Source of the DNA: Bacteroidetes bacterium HLUCCA01
Lineage (GTDB): Bacteria > Bacteroidota > Rhodothermia > Balneolales > HLUCCA01
DNA length: 64,000 nucleotides
Assembly: GCA_001314545.1 (NCBI GenBank)
Contig: LIHN01000001.1
Span: 588,180-652,179 of the forward strand
Direction: 5' to 3'
The notes beneath the pieces are model-generated. The model saw only the letters and a program-made list of their open reading frames with translations. It was not told the DNA's origin and made no database searches. The translations under genes and the position numbers were made by a program. Of this stretch, positions 20,740 to 29,127 are shown piece after piece. How positions within the stretch are numbered: position 1 is the first letter of the stretch; every line of letters starts with the position of its first letter.

Positions 20740-21876
20740 ATGAGCTTGAATAATGAAGCGCGGCAGGCCTATAACCAGACCCGCTCACTGTATCGCGATT
20801 ACACACACGACATGAACCGCGAAACGCTGGGACGTGATTTTCATGCCGACTCAAACCGTCTCAAAGAGCTTTACCGGGAAGCCATAGGCGTATCCGGAAC
20901 GAATCAGAGCAGTCAGCAACTCAGTGCACTTTCTAAGCTGGAACGACTCACACGCGCACTGGCTATGCGTCTGAGTCCGGTACGCCGCCTGGTTTTCGGT
21001 GGATCTATGATCGTCTTTTTGTCGCACTACGTTCTTGGCTTTCTTGGATTCTCGGTGAATATACTCTTCCCCCTTACCGCCTACGCCGGGATGGTGATGC
21101 TCCTGCTGGTTGAGTTACTGGAAAAACTGGACGCCAAAAAAGAAATTGATCTGGCCCGTGACATTCAGCTCAGCCTGCTGCCACCTGCCGGCATTACCCA
21201 TGGCAATCTGGAAATCGTCTCCTTCGCGAACACGGCACAGGAAGTGGGGGGCGACTACGTTGATGCGGTCAAGACCCCCGGGGGAATCTACTACATCATT
21301 GCCGATGTTTCCGGAAAAGGCTTGTCGGCCGCTTTGTACATGGTCCGTATGCAGGCGCTGGTACATTTACTGATCAACAAGTTCCAGCCAACACCCAAGG
21401 ACCTGTGTCTTGAACTCAATGAATACATAAAAAACGACCGTCGTGACAAGACCTTCGTGACAGCCAGTGTGGCCTTTTTCCCTGATAAAGCAGATTATTT
21501 TGATATGGTTCGGGCAGGTCACAACGCGCCGGTGCTCTATGCTGCAGATAAGGACGCCGTGCTGGACCTGAAAACTACCGGTTTTGCCCTGGGTATGACC
21601 AGTACAAAACGCCTGAATGCATTCATGAAAGAAACCCGCGTCAGCTTCAAAGCCGGCGACTCCCTGCTAATGTACACAGACGGTCTGAATGAGGCGCGTA
21701 ATCCTTCAGGGGAAGAGTTCGGAGACACCAAAATCCGAAGTCTGGTTGAACTGTACGGCGCCCTGGAAGCCAAAACTATGGTCCGGAAAATTCAAAATAG
21801 CCTTGAACTGCATTTAGGCTCGGGCAAGCCGGGGGATGATGTCACCTTCAGCTGTATCAAGAAGCACGTAGGTTAG
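20740..21876 (+). CDS. SpoIIE/RsbU-type PP2C serine phosphatase, membrane-anchored
   Basis: The product is about 378 residues. A hydrophilic N-terminus with helical character is followed by two adjacent membrane segments (roughly 85-130) and a PP2C-like SpoIIE domain. The domain shows AREIQ-type (ARDIQLSLLPP), VGGDYVDAV, IADVSGKGLSAALYM, RAGHNAP and LLMYTDGLNEARNP, covering the metal-binding aspartates. Such enzymes usually dephosphorylate an anti-sigma-factor antagonist. No anti-anti-sigma or switch-kinase gene lies beside it, so its partner is unknown. I chose the ATG giving MSLNNEARQAYNQ over a TTG 17 codons earlier. A TACCTTTA box at 20720-20727 resembles a -7 element but has no matching -33 box. 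Confidence 0.88.
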   Translation: MSLNNEARQAYNQTRSLYRDYTHDMNRETLGRDFHADSNRLKELYREAIGVSGTNQSSQQLSALSKLERLTRALAMRLSPVRRLVFGGSMIVFLSHYVLGFLGFSVNILFPLTAYAGMVMLLLVELLEKLDAKKEIDLARDIQLSLLPPAGITHGNLEIVSFANTAQEVGGDYVDAVKTPGGIYYIIADVSGKGLSAALYMVRMQALVHLLINKFQPTPKDLCLELNEYIKNDRRDKTFVTASVAFFPDKADYFDMVRAGHNAPVLYAADKDAVLDLKTTGFALGMTSTKRLNAFMKETRVSFKAGDSLLMYTDGLNEARNPSGEEFGDTKIRSLVELYGALEAKTMVRKIQNSLELHLGSGKPGDDVTFSCIKKHVG

Positions 21877-21980
21877 AAGTTTAAACCCTGACGATCTTTA
21901 TGTACGCAGCACGTCCCTGACTCCAAATACGGAGTGATTGGCCCTAAATGCTGTATGATCTGTTCCAGTAAACATCACGT

Positions 21981-22050
21981 CAGTGGCTTAAAAAGGCTGG
22001 TAAGACTTGGGCGCAACGGATACACCATCAATTGCGCTTGCGTCCCACTG
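21981..22050. other. Two-stem inverted-repeat structure in a convergent intergenic gap
   Basis: In the roughly 210-base gap between the phosphatase and transketolase genes, CAGTGG (21981-21986) can pair with CCACTG (22045-22050). The pair encloses GCGCAA (22011-22016) and TTGCGC (22032-22037). There is no T-run and no open frame of note. It could be a factor-dependent terminator region or a small structured RNA. The rest of the gap shows nothing recognisable. Confidence 0.35.
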
Positions 22051-22087
22051 AAAAATACCGCGACTGCAGCGTTGCCATATCGTCGGT

Positions 22088-24064
22088 TCAGTACCCCAGT
22101 GCCCGGATTATCGCCTCGGGGGTAAATCCAAACTCTGCATACAGTCTTTGATACGGAGCCGACTCTCCAAAACGGTCTAGTCCCAAAGTAACACCGTTAT
22201 CACCTGTATAGCGATGCCAACCCATCGTGGATCCCGCTTCAACGGAAACCCTTTTAGTAATTGTCGGTGGCAGCACTGAATCCTGATATGCTTTATCTTG
22301 CATGGCAAACAGTTCCCAGCTGGGCATACTGACCAGACGTACCGCTTTACCCCGGGCATTCAGTTCCTCCCAGGCTTTTAGCGCAATGTGAAACTCAGAG
22401 CCGGTAGAAATAATAATAGACTCCGGTCTACCCTGTTTCGGTTCTGCAAAAACATAGGCGCCTTTTGAAAGCATAGATGCCTTATTCTCAGCATTTCTAC
22501 GCGGTTCCGGCAAATTCTGCCGGGTCAGAACAAGGACAGTAGGTCCATCGGTTCGTTTGAAGGCCTCTGCCCACGCTGCGGCTGTTTCACTGGCATCCGC
22601 CGGCCGGATTACCAGGACATTCGGTATAGACCGCAGCGAGGCGATATGTTCTACCGGCTGGTGAGTAGGACCGTCCTCGCCGAGGCCGATACTGTCATGC
22701 GTAAAGACATAGACCACGGGTTGTTTCATCAGTGCCGCCAATCGCAGTGCAGGCTTGCAATAGTCTAAAAATACCAGAAAGGTGCCGCCATACGGGCGAA
22801 TACTACCGTGCAGCGCCATGCCATTCATCAGTGCACCCATCGCGTGCTCTCTGATTCCGTAATTCAGATAATTGCCGGTCCGATTTTGCGCCGAAAACAC
22901 TTCGTGACCGCTGAAATCCGTCAGATTGGAAGCACTCAAATCCGCGGAGCCACCCATGACTCCGGGAATATGCGGTGCGATGGCATCCAGAACCAGGCGT
23001 GAAGCTTTTCGTGTTGCCATGCCTTTCTCGTCGGGCTCAAATACCGGTAGATATGACGTTACGTCGATGGTCTGACCGGCATTGGTAAGCTGGCTGAGGA
23101 ATTCTTTTTTATTGGCCGGCAATGCTGCCAGGCTGGCATTCCAGGACTCCTCCAGATGACGGCCCGCTTCCACGGCCTTGCGAAAGTAGGCCAGTACGTC
23201 TTCATCGATATAAAATGGTTGATCAGGTAATCCGTAAACCGCCTTGGTTCGTGATACTTCATCTGTTCCGAGGGGTGCTCCATGCACTCCCGAGGTGCCT
23301 TCCTTGGCCGGACTTCCGTAGCCTATCCGGGTTTTACAGGAAATCAGAACCGGTTTGTCTGTCACGGTGTGAGCCACGGAGAGCGCAGAGCGGATTTCCT
23401 CGCGGTTATGTCCGTCAACGGTGATGGTATGCCATCCATAGGCTTTAAAGCGGGCGGGAACGTCTTCGGTGAACGAGAGCTCCGTAGATCCATCAATGGT
23501 GATTTGGTTGTCATCGTAGAGGAAAACAAGATTCCCGAGCCTGAGATGGCCGGCCAGTGAAGCTGCCTCATGGGAGACGCCCTCCATCAGATCCCCGTCG
23601 CTGCAAATACCATAAATGGTATGGTCGATGAGCTTGTTATCGTCCGTATTGATATGGCCGCTGAGTTTGGTTGCTGCAATAGCCATCCCAACGGCTGTTG
23701 CAAAACCCTGGCCGAGCGGACCGGTGGTCGTTTCAACGCCCGGAGTAAGACCAAACTCGGGGTGTCCCGGTGTTTTGCTGCCCCATTGCCGGAAATCTCT
23801 GAGCTCATCAAGGGGGAGGTCGTATCCGGTGAGATGCAGCAGGCTGTACAGGAGCATGGAACCGTGGCCGGCAGATAGTACGAAACGATCCCGGTTTATC
23901 CAGTTCGGATTTGAAGGATTATGCCGAAGGAATTCGGTCCAAAGCACAAATGCAGCGTCGGCCATACCCATAGGCATGCCGGGGTGGCCGGAATTGGCTT
24001 GTTGTACACCGTCAATGGAGAGCGTCCGGATGGTATTGACGCAACGTTGTTCGAAAGAGCTCAT
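22088..24064 (-). CDS. tkt: Transketolase
   Basis: This is a thiamine-diphosphate enzyme of the non-oxidative pentose phosphate pathway that moves two-carbon units between sugar phosphates. The 658-residue protein has the N-terminal region ([21 protein letters not shown]), the ThDP-binding GDG motif in [17 protein letters not shown], the glutamate region GIREHAMGA, and a C-terminal domain. Its length is typical. A good promoter lies about 40 bases upstream, just after the terminator of the preceding TPR gene, so it is probably transcribed by itself. Confidence 0.95.
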   Translation of the reverse strand: MSSFEQRCVNTIRTLSIDGVQQANSGHPGMPMGMADAAFVLWTEFLRHNPSNPNWINRDRFVLSAGHGSMLLYSLLHLTGYDLPLDELRDFRQWGSKTPGHPEFGLTPGVETTTGPLGQGFATAVGMAIAATKLSGHINTDDNKLIDHTIYGICSDGDLMEGVSHEAASLAGHLRLGNLVFLYDDNQITIDGSTELSFTEDVPARFKAYGWHTITVDGHNREEIRSALSVAHTVTDKPVLISCKTRIGYGSPAKEGTSGVHGAPLGTDEVSRTKAVYGLPDQPFYIDEDVLAYFRKAVEAGRHLEESWNASLAALPANKKEFLSQLTNAGQTIDVTSYLPVFEPDEKGMATRKASRLVLDAIAPHIPGVMGGSADLSASNLTDFSGHEVFSAQNRTGNYLNYGIREHAMGALMNGMALHGSIRPYGGTFLVFLDYCKPALRLAALMKQPVVYVFTHDSIGLGEDGPTHQPVEHIASLRSIPNVLVIRPADASETAAAWAEAFKRTDGPTVLVLTRQNLPEPRRNAENKASMLSKGAYVFAEPKQGRPESIIISTGSEFHIALKAWEELNARGKAVRLVSMPSWELFAMQDKAYQDSVLPPTITKRVSVEAGSTMGWHRYTGDNGVTLGLDRFGESAPYQRLYAEFGFTPEAIIRALGY

Positions 24065-24102
24065 TGAGAATCAACTGATTAGTAGGATGTATCGATACCC
24101 GG

Positions 24103-24133
24103 CAAAGATACAATTGAACCGAGTGAAATTAAA
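24103..24133 (-). promoter_or_regulatory. Bacteroidota-type promoter of tkt
   Basis: The minus strand carries TATCTTTG (24103-24110), a full match to TAnnTTTG. Nineteen bases upstream is TTTA (24130-24133), three of four bases of the -33 TTTG box. The transcript would start about 30 bases before the tkt ATG. Confidence 0.6.
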
Positions 24134-24168
24134 TAAAAAAGGCCCGGCAGTTTTACTACTGTCGGGCC
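24134..24168 (-). terminator. Intrinsic terminator of the TPR protein gene
   Basis: GGCCCGGCAG (24141-24150) and CTGTCGGGCC (24159-24168) form a 10-bp stem. On the minus strand the stem is followed by a run of T. It ends transcription of the TPR gene just before the tkt promoter. Confidence 0.85.
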
Positions 24169-24193
24169 TGTAAAAACGAGTTTCCCGGTGAAT

Positions 24194-25180
24194 TTAGCGG
24201 CGGTTGTAGCCGGGACATCGCAGTTCATGCTCCATTTCATGCTCAGCGGCGTTTCGGAAACTGCCAAAGGCTGCATTGGAGAAAGCATCACAGGCAGCTG
24301 AGTCATTACCCTGATTTTTGAGGGCATAACCAAGTTCAAAATAAATTTTTGCACGGTCGGTACGACCACCCTGCTCAAGTTCCAGAGAACGGTTGGCATG
24401 ACGAACGGCATTGGTCCATTGTGCCTGTTTGTTATAGACTTCAGAGAGTCGGTAGTGTACCTCAGCGTTGCTATCATCGTAAGCAAGCGCGCGCTGCAAT
24501 AATTCGGTGGCCTGACGATTACGGCTGTTTTCCATCTGGTTCACTCCGGTAAGCAGCAGAAAGTTTCTGGCAGCCTGCGTAGCACGTGCGGCAATATCGC
24601 TATCACGATTTTGGTTGGCAACCTCAATAGCCTGATCGAAATAGGTCAGGGCATTGTCAAGGTCTTCCTGTTGACGGTAAACCAGACCTTTCTGATAAAT
24701 GGCGGCGGCATAGGCAGGCTGATAGCTGAGTGCCTGATCGTACATCGACAGCGCCTGATCGAATTCTTCGTTACGCATATGTACGTTACCCTGACGCAGG
24801 TAAATCTGAGGAATAGCCTGCAGCGATCGCTGGGCTATTTGCTGATTTCCGTATTGCTGGGCAACTTCAGCCGCCGACTTAAATGCGTCAGCCGCTTCAA
24901 GCAGTTGCTGCGATGAGAACAAATCGCGGGCTATCAGAAAATGCAGGGTCGGCAGCTGATTTTGAGCGCGTGTTTTTATTTCGTCGGCCTCGGTACCAAC
25001 CTGATCGCTTATAGTAATCACTCGTTCAAAAGCAGCTATGGCCTCGGTGTGGCTGCCTTGCTGTGCAAGTTCTGTTGCTTCGTTGAATGCGATGATGACA
25101 TCTTCGTAGGACTGTGCCTGAGCACTGCTGAAGGCCAGAAGTGTCAAAGTCAAGCCAGCTAAAATTGTAAATCGCTTCAT
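24194..25180 (-). CDS. Secreted tetratricopeptide-repeat protein
   Basis: The product is about 328 residues and begins with a signal peptide (MKRFTILAGLTLTLLAF, predicted cleavage after AQAQ). The mature part is made of consecutive TPR-like helix pairs, for example EFDQALSMYDQALSYQPAYA and DLDNALTYFDQAIEVANQN. TPRs act as protein-binding scaffolds, and here the protein is exported to the periplasm. The ATG giving MKRF was chosen because it starts a normal signal peptide; the open frame runs 36 codons further upstream without one. It has its own terminator. No specific partner can be named. Confidence 0.8.
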   Translation of the reverse strand: MKRFTILAGLTLTLLAFSSAQAQSYEDVIIAFNEATELAQQGSHTEAIAAFERVITISDQVGTEADEIKTRAQNQLPTLHFLIARDLFSSQQLLEAADAFKSAAEVAQQYGNQQIAQRSLQAIPQIYLRQGNVHMRNEEFDQALSMYDQALSYQPAYAAAIYQKGLVYRQQEDLDNALTYFDQAIEVANQNRDSDIAARATQAARNFLLLTGVNQMENSRNRQATELLQRALAYDDSNAEVHYRLSEVYNKQAQWTNAVRHANRSLELEQGGRTDRAKIYFELGYALKNQGNDSAACDAFSNAAFGSFRNAAEHEMEHELRCPGYNRR

Positions 25181-25348
25181 AATGGATGTATTGGGATTCT
25201 GATTTGAATGTACAGTATGAACGGACTGATTTTGTGTCTTAGTATTACCCCTCAAATGGCATATCCATGCTATCTGACACGAAAACACATAACCTATACC
25301 TGAGAATTAAAGCAGCATAAAGATAAGAGGAATTCACCCGCAAACAAG

Positions 25349-26038
25349 TTAAAAATTAGGCTGTATGTCTTTATTCGCGTAGAACTGCTCAATAATTTCA
25401 ATGACTTGATCAACACTGTCTGTGACTGTGAATAAATCCAGATCTTTTTCACTGATGGTGGAATGCTCAACAAGCTCCGATTTCAACCAGTCAACCAGTC
25501 CGCCCCAGAACGCTGTACCCACAAGGATAACCGGAAATCGGGTAATCTTACCGGTCTGTATGAGCGTGAGCGACTCAAAAAGTTCATCCATCGTACCAAA
25601 ACCGCCGGGAAATGCAACAAAACACTGGGCATACTTGATAAACATCACTTTCCGGGCGAAAAAGTAGTTGAAACTAATTAAATACCGCGGATCAACATAG
25701 GGATTGGCTTTTTCTTCAAAAGGTAAATCGATGGTGAGTCCAACCGATTTTCCATTGGCCTGTCTGGCCCCTTTATTACCTGCTTCCATGATGCCCGGAC
25801 CTCCGCCTGTTATCACACCAAACCCCAGCTCCGTTATTTTCCCGGCCAGGTCAACGGCCATTTCGTAATATTTACTGCCGGGTTTCAGTCGCGCCGAACC
25901 AAACAGGGATACGCACGGGCCGATTTTCATCATTTTGTCGTACCCCTCAACAAATTCGCCCATAATGCGGAAGACACTCCACAAGTCCTGGTTGGAATCG
26001 GAGGTAAAATGGTCAGGTGCTATACGTTCAGGTGTCAT
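25349..26038 (-). CDS. LOG-family (TIGR00730) Rossmann-fold protein
   Basis: The 229-residue protein has the two diagnostic motifs of the lysine-decarboxylase-like / LOG family: GGGPGIMEAGNKGA near 83 and PGGFGTMDELFE near 146. Characterised members are cytokinin-nucleotide phosphoribohydrolases or PpnN-type nucleotide 5'-monophosphate nucleosidases, which cleave a nucleotide to base and ribose-5-phosphate. The substrate here is not known. It is the last gene of the parA-parB-DUF5683 run, 12 bases after DUF5683. No hairpin terminator is seen after it. Confidence 0.85.
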   Translation of the reverse strand: MTPERIAPDHFTSDSNQDLWSVFRIMGEFVEGYDKMMKIGPCVSLFGSARLKPGSKYYEMAVDLAGKITELGFGVITGGGPGIMEAGNKGARQANGKSVGLTIDLPFEEKANPYVDPRYLISFNYFFARKVMFIKYAQCFVAFPGGFGTMDELFESLTLIQTGKITRFPVILVGTAFWGGLVDWLKSELVEHSTISEKDLDLFTVTDSVDQVIEIIEQFYANKDIQPNF

Positions 26039-26050
26039 GAATCGGAAGTC

Positions 26051-26668
26051 TTAAAAGTGGATGGTAACCCTGAGCATTGCCCGGGGTTCATTGGTGAAGG
26101 GATCAGGAGTCGTATCAATTTTCGCTGTCAGATCGTCGCTCACGTCAAAATCGCGTAAGTGAGCAAAAATATAAGCATCCGCAACATTCAGGCCGTAGAC
26201 CAATAGTACACCAACCAGGGTGAGATCGCGCCGGTTGCGGAACTGGTTTCTGTTAAATCGATACACCTCGGCCGGTTGTCCTTCCGGAATAAATGAAGGA
26301 GTCTGGCCGAAACGCAAATCGGTATTATCAGGAAAACTGTTGTAGTAGGCTGCACGATAGCCGGAGTACATGGTATGTGTGTAGACACCGTATGCCACGA
26401 CGCCGGCAAAAAGACTGTAGATTACCGGTACCTTCCAGGTCTGCTGATTGATTACCTGGCCACGACCCGGGAGCCTGACGGACTGCATCATAACCCAGCG
26501 GGGCTCCGGTACGGTGTCTGACGGTGCGATGTTGAAGGCATTATCTTCGGTGCGGTTATCAACAGCCTGCGCCAAACCGGCAGTGGTGATCCCCAGCAGC
26601 AGTATAACTGCAAGCAAACCCTCAGGAAACGCCCTCAAAAAGCGAGAGCAGACGTTCGAGTTCTTCAT
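26051..26668 (-). CDS. DUF5683 family exported protein
   Basis: The protein of about 205 residues has a signal-peptide-like N-terminus (GLLAVILLLGITTAGLAQA). The DUF5683 core follows (LPGRGQVINQQTWKVPVIYSLFAGVVAYGVY), with membrane-embedded helices at about 85-105 and 150-170. DUF5683 is found immediately behind parB in many Bacteroidota, and the same order is seen here; its function is unknown. The ATG chosen lies inside the last codons of parB, a 47-base overlap. A TTG just after the parB stop would remove the overlap but give a signal peptide without a basic end. Translational coupling to parB is likely. Confidence 0.8.
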   Translation of the reverse strand: MKNSNVCSRFLRAFPEGLLAVILLLGITTAGLAQAVDNRTEDNAFNIAPSDTVPEPRWVMMQSVRLPGRGQVINQQTWKVPVIYSLFAGVVAYGVYTHTMYSGYRAAYYNSFPDNTDLRFGQTPSFIPEGQPAEVYRFNRNQFRNRRDLTLVGVLLVYGLNVADAYIFAHLRDFDVSDDLTAKIDTTPDPFTNEPRAMLRVTIHF

Positions 26669-27542
26669 CAGAGTAGTACTCAATTTTTATCTCCCCGCCC
26701 TGGGATTTGCGTTTGATATGTACCCGTGTACTGAATTTATTCTGGAGGGTTGATGCGAGCTGCAGCAACTCAAGGTCTTTCTGGTCTTTCTTCGAGTTCT
26801 TTTTCTGTCCGCCTTTTTTGCGGTCTGCCAGGTGTTTAACCGCATCTTCAACCTGCCGTACAGACAGATCCTGATCGATGATACGATCCAGCAGCTGTTG
26901 CTGGACTCGTTCATTTTCTACCGTAATCAGTGCGCGTGCATGGCCTATCGTAATACGATTCTGTTTGAGTGCGGCCTGAATAAAAGCGGGAAGATTCAAC
27001 AAGCGAAGCATGTTGGTAACTGTAGTTCTGTTTTTCCCGACTCGTCCGGCTACTTCTTCCTGGGTAAGGCTGCATTCATCCAGAAGTCTTTTATATCCCA
27101 ACGCTGTTTCAATCGGATTGAGTTGCTCCCGCTGGATATTTTCAACCAGCGCCATGGCAATGATTTCGTCATCATTTACGTCCCGGATGTAGGCAGGTAT
27201 ATACTCCAGACCTGTCATCCTGCAGGCACGCAACCGGCGCTCACCGGAAATCAACTCATAGCGCTCCTCACCGATGTGCCGGACTGTTACCGGTTGAATC
27301 AACCCCAGTTCGCGGATAGAATCAGCCAGTTCCTGGAGTTTAATTTCATCAAAATCCTGTCTTGGCTGAAAGGGGTTAGCCCGTATACTGGCCACCGGAA
27401 CGCTGAGGATGACATTCACTTTTTCACGTGAATCCATTTTTTCCAGCACATCTTTGGTAGCCAGAGTGGGTTCCGGTGACTTGGTCCCTTCCACATCCTG
27501 AAAGTAGGCTCCCAGGCCTCTTCCTAAAACTTTTTTTGCCAT
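26622..27542 (-). CDS. parB: Chromosome partitioning protein ParB
   Basis: ParB is a CTP-dependent DNA clamp that loads at parS sites and organises the origin region for segregation by ParA. The 306-residue protein has the N-terminal ParB/Srx domain with RANPFQPRQDF and the CTP-binding GERRLRA motif. A helix-turn-helix follows (LTQEEVAGRVGKNRTTVTNML, about 170-190), then a lysine-rich linker and a C-terminal dimerisation domain. It follows parA by 15 bases. A parS-like palindrome lies inside its own 5' coding region. The identification is firm. Confidence 0.95.
   Translation of the reverse strand: MAKKVLGRGLGAYFQDVEGTKSPEPTLATKDVLEKMDSREKVNVILSVPVASIRANPFQPRQDFDEIKLQELADSIRELGLIQPVTVRHIGEERYELISGERRLRACRMTGLEYIPAYIRDVNDDEIIAMALVENIQREQLNPIETALGYKRLLDECSLTQEEVAGRVGKNRTTVTNMLRLLNLPAFIQAALKQNRITIGHARALITVENERVQQQLLDRIIDQDLSVRQVEDAVKHLADRKKGGQKKNSKKDQKDLELLQLASTLQNKFSTRVHIKRKSQGGEIKIEYYSDEELERLLSLFEGVS
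27420..27435. promoter_or_regulatory. parS-like centromere site inside parB
   Basis: TTTTTCACGTGAATCC matches 13 of 16 bases of the bacterial parS consensus TGTTTCACGTGAAACA, including the central TTTCACGTGAA. ParB-binding sites are known within or next to parB in other bacteria. The three outer mismatches mean it may be a weak site or chance coding sequence. Confidence 0.45.
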
Positions 27543-27557
27543 GAAGCAGCGATCAGA

Positions 27558-28367
27558 TTATTGATTGGGCTTTCCCGCAAATACAGCGGAATTTTTGTAC
27601 TGTTCGTGATTTCGCATAATCAGCTCCCGGGCCAGTGCCATGTAGTTTTTAGAACCCATACTGATGGAGTCGTATAGAATTACGGGCTTACCGAAGCTGG
27701 GCGCCTCAGCCAGACGGACATTGCGGGTAATGACGGCCTGGAAAACCTTATCGCCGAAATAGCGCTGAACCTCTTCGGCTACCTGGCTTGACAGCCGGGT
27801 GCGTGTATCGTACATGGTAAGGGCAACCCCCTCGATTTCGAGCTCGGTATTCAGGTGTTGCCGAACGATTTTTATGGTGTTCAGGAGCTGTCCGAGCCCT
27901 TCAAGGGCGAAATATTCACACTGAACAGGGATCATCACAGAATCGGAAGCGGTCAGTGCGTTGATGGTGAGCAGCCCCAGTGAAGGGGGACAATCAATTA
28001 TGACGAAATCATATTTTTCCCGGATGTCACGTATCGCTTTTTTCAGAATCTGCTCGCGCTGTTCCCTTTCTATCATTTCAATCTCAGCACCCACAAGATT
28101 AATGTGAGATGGAACCACATCCAGGTAGGTGAGTTCGGTTTTCAGTATCGACTCTTCGAGCGGTACTTCATCCACCAGAACTTCATAAACCGATTTGGCA
28201 ACGGACTGACTCTCAATTCCGAAACCGGATGTTGAGTTACTCTGAGGGTCTATATCAATCAGCAACGTCGGGTGTTCCAATGCTGCCAGCGATGCGGCAA
28301 GATTGATTGATGTTGTGGTTTTGCCTACCCCACCCTTCTGATTTGCAATAGAAATAACTTTACCCAT
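27558..28367 (-). CDS. parA: Chromosome partitioning ATPase ParA (Soj)
   Basis: The 269-residue ATPase is of the deviant Walker A type: KGGVGKTTTSINLA near residue 10, Walker A' DIDPQSNST, and Walker B FVIIDCPPSLG near 120. It has no N-terminal helix-turn-helix, so it is the chromosomal Soj-like type rather than a plasmid type Ia ParA. With ParB it segregates replication origins on the nucleoid. It heads the parA-parB-DUF5683-LOG operon and has a well-matched promoter about 70 bases upstream. Confidence 0.95.
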   Translation of the reverse strand: MGKVISIANQKGGVGKTTTSINLAASLAALEHPTLLIDIDPQSNSTSGFGIESQSVAKSVYEVLVDEVPLEESILKTELTYLDVVPSHINLVGAEIEMIEREQREQILKKAIRDIREKYDFVIIDCPPSLGLLTINALTASDSVMIPVQCEYFALEGLGQLLNTIKIVRQHLNTELEIEGVALTMYDTRTRLSSQVAEEVQRYFGDKVFQAVITRNVRLAEAPSFGKPVILYDSISMGSKNYMALARELIMRNHEQYKNSAVFAGKPNQ

Positions 28368-28444
28368 TAAAACTCGGTTGAAGGGTTATCAATAGTTTAT
28401 AAAACATTCCTGAATCGGGCTTTTCCGACCGCCCGGCATTCGAC

Positions 28445-28475
28445 AAAATATAACGGGAAAGACCCTGCAAACAAA
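28445..28475 (-). promoter_or_regulatory. Bacteroidota-type promoter of the parAB operon
   Basis: On the minus strand a TTTG (28472-28475) is followed after 19 bases by TATATTTT (28445-28452), seven of eight positions of TAnnTTTG; the next base is G. The start point would be near 28438, about 70 bases before parA. The -33 box lies in the T-run of the upstream terminator. Confidence 0.6.
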
Positions 28476-28511
28476 AATATAAAAGGCCTGCACCCGTGGG
28501 GATGCAGACCT
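28476..28511 (-). terminator. Intrinsic terminator of the sigma/anti-sigma operon
   Basis: AGGCCTGCACCC (28484-28495) pairs with GGATGCAGACCT (28500-28511), a 12-bp stem with two wobble pairs and a four-base loop. On the minus strand it is followed by TTTTATATTTTTG. It lies 28 bases after the anti-sigma-like gene. Confidence 0.85.
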
Positions 28512-28539
28512 GATAACCTGTCATAAGCGTTGTCTCAGC

Positions 28540-29127
28540 TTATTGGGTAGAACCGGTTAGCTGCAGCTGCCGTGCTGGTCGTGAAGCCGGCGTCATATCG
28601 TCAACAGGACGAAGCCGACCCGTCACAGAATCGAGTTCTGTAGCCAGATTACCTGCCCCTGCGGTGTTGATATGCAAAATATCCCTGTTATCTATCCACG
28701 GGGTATTCATTACAGGTTCGATGTCAGCAGGAATTGCCGTTTGCACGCTTCCGTCGGCCGGTATAGTGGCTGAATCATTGTTTATGTAATTCCATCCCAG
28801 TCCGGCACTCAGTACCACGGTAGCGGCGGCGGCGTAACTGAGCCGGCGGAAAGTCAGATAGCGAACCGGTGCTTTTTGTGCAGCTTTTTCTGCCTGCACC
28901 GCAACTTTTTCAAGTATGGCCTGCTGTACTTCAGCCGGAGGATTCATATCCGGTAATTTCCGTGTACACCGCGCATAGGTCTGCCTGAGTGCTTCTACTT
29001 CAATAAGCAGGTTTTCATCCTCGGTCAGAGCTTTTTGCATCAAGACCTGTTCGGATGGATCGATTTCACCCATCACGAAACGGATAGTCAGTTCGTCTTT
29101 ATTCGGTAGCGTTGATTTCATTGGCAT
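28540..29127 (-). CDS. Anti-sigma-factor-like membrane protein
   Basis: The product is about 195 residues. A cytoplasmic N-terminal part resembles the sigma-binding region of anti-sigma factors (RFVMGEIDPSEQVLMQKALTEDE, a pattern also seen in anti-sigma proteins without a zinc site). It is followed by one membrane helix (about 98-116, YAAAATVVLSAGLGW) and a short outer tail. No HxxxCxxC zinc motif is present. The start lies inside the end of the ECF sigma gene (29-base overlap), which strongly suggests the pair works together. I chose an ATG with AGGA just upstream; a TTG four codons earlier and an ATG two codons later are alternatives. The role is inferred mainly from context. Confidence 0.65.
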   Translation of the reverse strand: MPMKSTLPNKDELTIRFVMGEIDPSEQVLMQKALTEDENLLIEVEALRQTYARCTRKLPDMNPPAEVQQAILEKVAVQAEKAAQKAPVRYLTFRRLSYAAAATVVLSAGLGWNYINNDSATIPADGSVQTAIPADIEPVMNTPWIDNRDILHINTAGAGNLATELDSVTGRLRPVDDMTPASRPARQLQLTGSTQ

